From Mercenaria mercenaria (lineage: Eukaryota; Mollusca; Bivalvia; Venerida; Veneridae), in the NCBI RefSeq assembly GCF_021730395.1, contig NW_026463097.1:1-64000 (forward strand): a stretch of 64,000 bases of DNA, written 5' to 3'. Positions 61,100-64,000 of this stretch are shown piece by piece. Numbering within the stretch: position 1 is the first letter of the stretch; each line of letters begins with the position of its first letter. Made by a program: the position numbers and the translations under genes. The notes beneath the pieces are model-generated. The model saw only the letters and a program-made list of their open reading frames with translations, had not been told where the DNA came from and did not search any database.

Positions 61100-63770
61100 G
61101 CATAAGGAAACGCAACATGATTCAATTGTTCCTCAGGTTACAATAGATCAGTCAATAAAAAACAAACGGATCAAAAAGACAAGAAGTGCTAGTACCACAA
61201 ATAATCAGGTGACTCACAAGTCAAATGACTCTGGTCCGATACATTTAGGTATGCCAGAGCATCAGAATGTTCCGCATCAACAGATAAACCTAGTGGAGGC
61301 TCAACAAAATGACTTTGATCCATATGTACCTCCATACAGTGATGAGGGAACTGAGGATTCAGAATATTCCGACGGGTCAGAGGAGGAAGTTGGGCAGTCT
61401 GTAGGGGAAGCCATTAACCACCATGTCAGGGACATTGTTTCTGGAGGTAATAGGCCTCTATTGGTTGAACCGATTTCAACAACTATTCAGTCTCAGATTC
61501 CGCGTAAAATTCAGAAAAGTATTTGGGCAAATAAGTACATAGATCTGGCAGTCTTATTACCATTACAAGATTCATATTTCAATCAAAACAACAAATTTAC
61601 CCTTCAGGTTGATCATTTTAGTCATTTTAGTTTTGTTCCACAGCAAAAATCTAGAAAAATCACTTCGATCGAAATGTGGACCACAGCCTTTTTGCGGTTT
61701 TGCGCAATATATTCAGTTAGATATCCCGAGGAGACTCCTGCTTTGATAAAATATGCAGAGATTGTTAGGGATCTCGCACGCAGGCATTCGGGCTTGGCAT
61801 GGCAGCAGTATGACATGCAGTTCCGATTGTTGAGGGAACAGGAGGGGTTTCCTTGGGATAGGTTACATACAGAATTCTGGTTAATGGCCTCTTGCCAAGG
61901 TTCTCAGTCTTTTCGTTCATTTCGGAATTACCCACAGGGGGGACCCGGCAACTCACAACACAGAAATAAATTTAGGCAACGGGTTTTCCCCAACAAATTT
62001 CTCGAAAAAAAACATGCTGGGTGTTCAATAGTAGAGGGGACAACTGCAATTTCGCAGGATGCCGGCATCCTCACATCTGTGGGTACTGCAGGGGTCAACA
62101 CCATGCCGACGCATGTTCTTTCAGCAGTAAAGAGCAGGCCGCAGCAGCAGGACCAACGGTCAATGCAAAGTCAGCCCCTCCCCCTTTTAGGCCAAACAAA
62201 AAATAAAGTGGTTACACCAGTTAAAATCGAGAAATTACAGTTTCACTTGCTTGGTCACCAGCACTATGAGTATTTGGTTAAAGGTTTTTCACAGGGATTT
62301 GATATTGGTTACATGGGTCCTAGACGTCCTGTGGAATGCAGAAATCTAAAATCTTGCTACGATTTCCCTTCAGTTATACAACAACATATTGAATCGGAGT
62401 TAGCATTGTCGCGCATCCAAGGTCCTTTCAAAGTAAAACCTTTTACCAATTTGCAGTTAAGTCCAATAGGTTTGGTCAAAAAGAAAACTCCTGGTCAATA
62501 TCGATTTATTCAAAACCTAAGTCATCCAAAAGGTAACTCCTTCAATGACTTCATTCGACCAGAATTAGCTACGGTCAAGTACATGTCATTCGATGATGCA
62601 GCATTACGGGTCCGTCAACTGGGCCAAGGTTGTTACATAGCCAAAACCGATATTGCAAATGCTTTCAGAATCATTCCTATTCGTCCAGAGGACCATGAAT
62701 TGTTAGGTTTCCAGTTCGGGGGTGCATTTTATTACAATGTATGCCTGGTTATGGGTAGCTCATCTTCATGTGCCATTTTTGAAACTTTTAGTTCAGCGAT
62801 TCAATGGATCGCACAGGTTAAACTGCAGATTCCACACATGGTTCATATCTTGGATGATTTTCTGCTCTTAGCTGAGTCATATGACGATTGTCAAAAGGCT
62901 CTTTCAACTTTCTTACAATTTTGCGATGAGGTGGGTATTCCAATTAAAGCCGAGAAAACGGAGTATCCTGCCCAGGTCATGACTTTCATGGGTTTAGAGC
63001 TAGATTCGGTTGAGATGGAATCCAGATTACCTAATGATAAACTGTACAAACTACGCACACTCCTGCAACAGTAAACAAGGCGTAGGAAGGTCAAACTAGT
63101 GGAATTGCAATCCCTACTTGGTTTACTTAATTTTTGTTGTAGTGTTGTCTTGCCAGGGCGGTCTTTTATGCGCAGATTGTCCGATCTTACTAAAAATGTT
63201 AAAAAACCTCATCATCGCATCTCACTGACAGCAGAGAGTAGGCGGGACATTCAGGCCTGGCTTCTCTTCATTTCACATTTCAATGGTAAAAAACTTTTGT
63301 TGGATTTTAAGTGGGTGACAGACAAAACATTACACCTGTTTACAGATACAGCAGGGGCTTTAGGTTATGGGGCTATTTATAGCTCACACTGGTTTTTTTG
63401 GAAGCTGGCCTTCCCATCTGGTACATCACCAGATCACATTTAAGGAATTGTTTCCAATTGTTCTTTCTTTGGAAATCTGGGGTCCGCAACTGATGAATAA
63501 ATGCATTATTCTTCATTCAGACAATGAAGCTGTGGTATACATAATTAATAAGCAATCTAGTAAGGATAAATACATTATGGTTCTAGTCAGACGCCTGGTT
63601 TTAGCATGCATGAAAAACAATATCCTTGTGAGAGCCGCTCACATACCGGGTAAGGCCAATACTTTACCTGACTTACTTTCCCGTTTACAGATAGACAAGT
63701 TCCGGGCTTTATCCACAGCAATGGACGACATGCCATCAGTAGTCCCGGAGCATCTGTTAGAAATTTGAAC
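61100..63770 (+). pseudogene. gag, DIRS-type reverse transcriptase and RNase H of the retroelement
   Basis: The N-terminal part is gag-like and polar. A Cys/His-rich knuckle region (around 62020-62120) contains CGYCRGQHHADAC. The reverse transcriptase (about 62440-63060) shows LSPIGLVKKKTPGQYRFIQN, YIAKTDIANAFRIIPI, NVCLVMGSSSSCAIFE, and the catalytic HILDDFLLL (DD pair). RNase H (about 63320-63720) shows LHLFTDTAGALGYGA, FKELFPI, LHSDNEAVVYIIN and NTLPDLLSR. This reverse transcriptase type is typical of DIRS/Ngaro elements. No ATG start is obvious for the long frame, so its translation start is unclear. Treated as a fossil part. Confidence 0.85.
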
Positions 63771-64000
63771 CGTTCTGTCCACAAGCTGCTGGATGCCTCT
63801 ATAGCACCTGCAACAGCTAATAGTTATAAGAATGCTTTACGGCACTATAACCGCTTTCACAACACATATTATCCGACAGATATCAACAACCCGAATATGT
63901 CAATTTATTGCTTATTGTCATGACAGGCAATTCAAGGGTTCGTCTATCACATCCATGGTCTCAGCATTAGCCTATGTTCACAATATTTGTGATAGGAAAG
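63770..64000 (+). pseudogene. start of the tyrosine recombinase (cut by the window end)
   Basis: The text LLDASIAPATANSYKNALRH followed by YNRFHNTYYPTDI has the core-binding-domain pattern of tyrosine recombinases (A..P.T...Y..AL..F..F). The catalytic domain would lie beyond 64000. Confidence 0.65.

Larger units (their letters stand above)
59441..64000 (+). mobile_element. tyrosine-recombinase retrotransposon (DIRS/Ngaro-like), 5' part (broken, cut by window end)
   Basis: Order on the plus strand: SGNH-hydrolase ORF (59788-60411), a tandem hairpin array (60593-60928), gag with a zinc-knuckle region, DIRS-type reverse transcriptase, RNase H, and the start of a tyrosine recombinase (from about 63770). 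Reverse transcriptase motifs, an RNase H downstream and a recombinase instead of an integrase point to the DIRS/Ngaro group. Some animal members carry an SGNH-hydrolase ORF. The 5' start is a guess, as no terminal repeat could be confirmed without the 3' end. There are about two to three breaks in the coding region. Its age cannot be judged from one partial copy. Confidence 0.8.

Overview
The window looks like repeat-rich, AT-rich genomic DNA from a bivalve mollusc, possibly a venerid clam or a relative. That reading rests on several dispersed repeats I recognise from bivalve genomes: gccctatatcgctcacct elements with internal tandem units, elements ending in ggggggcataaaaa, the gaccagcatggatcc MITE, and several tRNA-derived SINEs. 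The assignment is from memory and was not searched. Host coding density is very low. I find one convincing host gene, a two-exon acyl-CoA synthetase (47403-49806, + strand). Almost everything else that can be interpreted is mobile or repetitive.

Region by region: 1-1650 is intergenic with one SINE. From 1650 to about 16.9 kb there is a decayed DDE transposon whose transposase carries a SWIM zinc finger and which has long, patchy inverted arms. It lies inside a direct duplication (2095-8749 and 9261-15961, offset 7166 at the start). Both copies also carry a downstream array of alternating GC-rich and AT-rich repeat modules that runs on to about 16.9 kb. From 17 to 29 kb are MITEs, a perfect-looking fold-back element, a nine-copy 111-bp minisatellite and two elements built of 144-157-bp tandem units.

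From 29600 to 38648 lies a young Ty3/Gypsy LTR retrotransposon on the minus strand, with a chromodomain at the end of its integrase. It is inserted into a tRNA-derived SINE and has its own roughly 2-kb insertion in gag. From 39737 to 40712 is an unusual element whose two ends are clusters of the 9-bp palindrome ACAGCTGTA. From 40.7 to 47.4 kb the sequence is intergenic with SINEs. The acyl-CoA synthetase gene follows, then more repeats, including a roughly 250-bp duplication in which each copy was split by a different insertion (a fold-back DNA element and a SINE).

The last 4.3 kb is the 5' part of a tyrosine-recombinase (DIRS/Ngaro-like) retroelement: an SGNH-hydrolase ORF, a tandem array of four hairpins with apparent compensatory changes, a zinc-knuckle gag/RT/RNase H region, and the start of a recombinase cut off by the window edge. 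The hairpin array, the palindrome-cluster element and the layout of the duplicated SWIM transposon are the observations I consider most worth following up.
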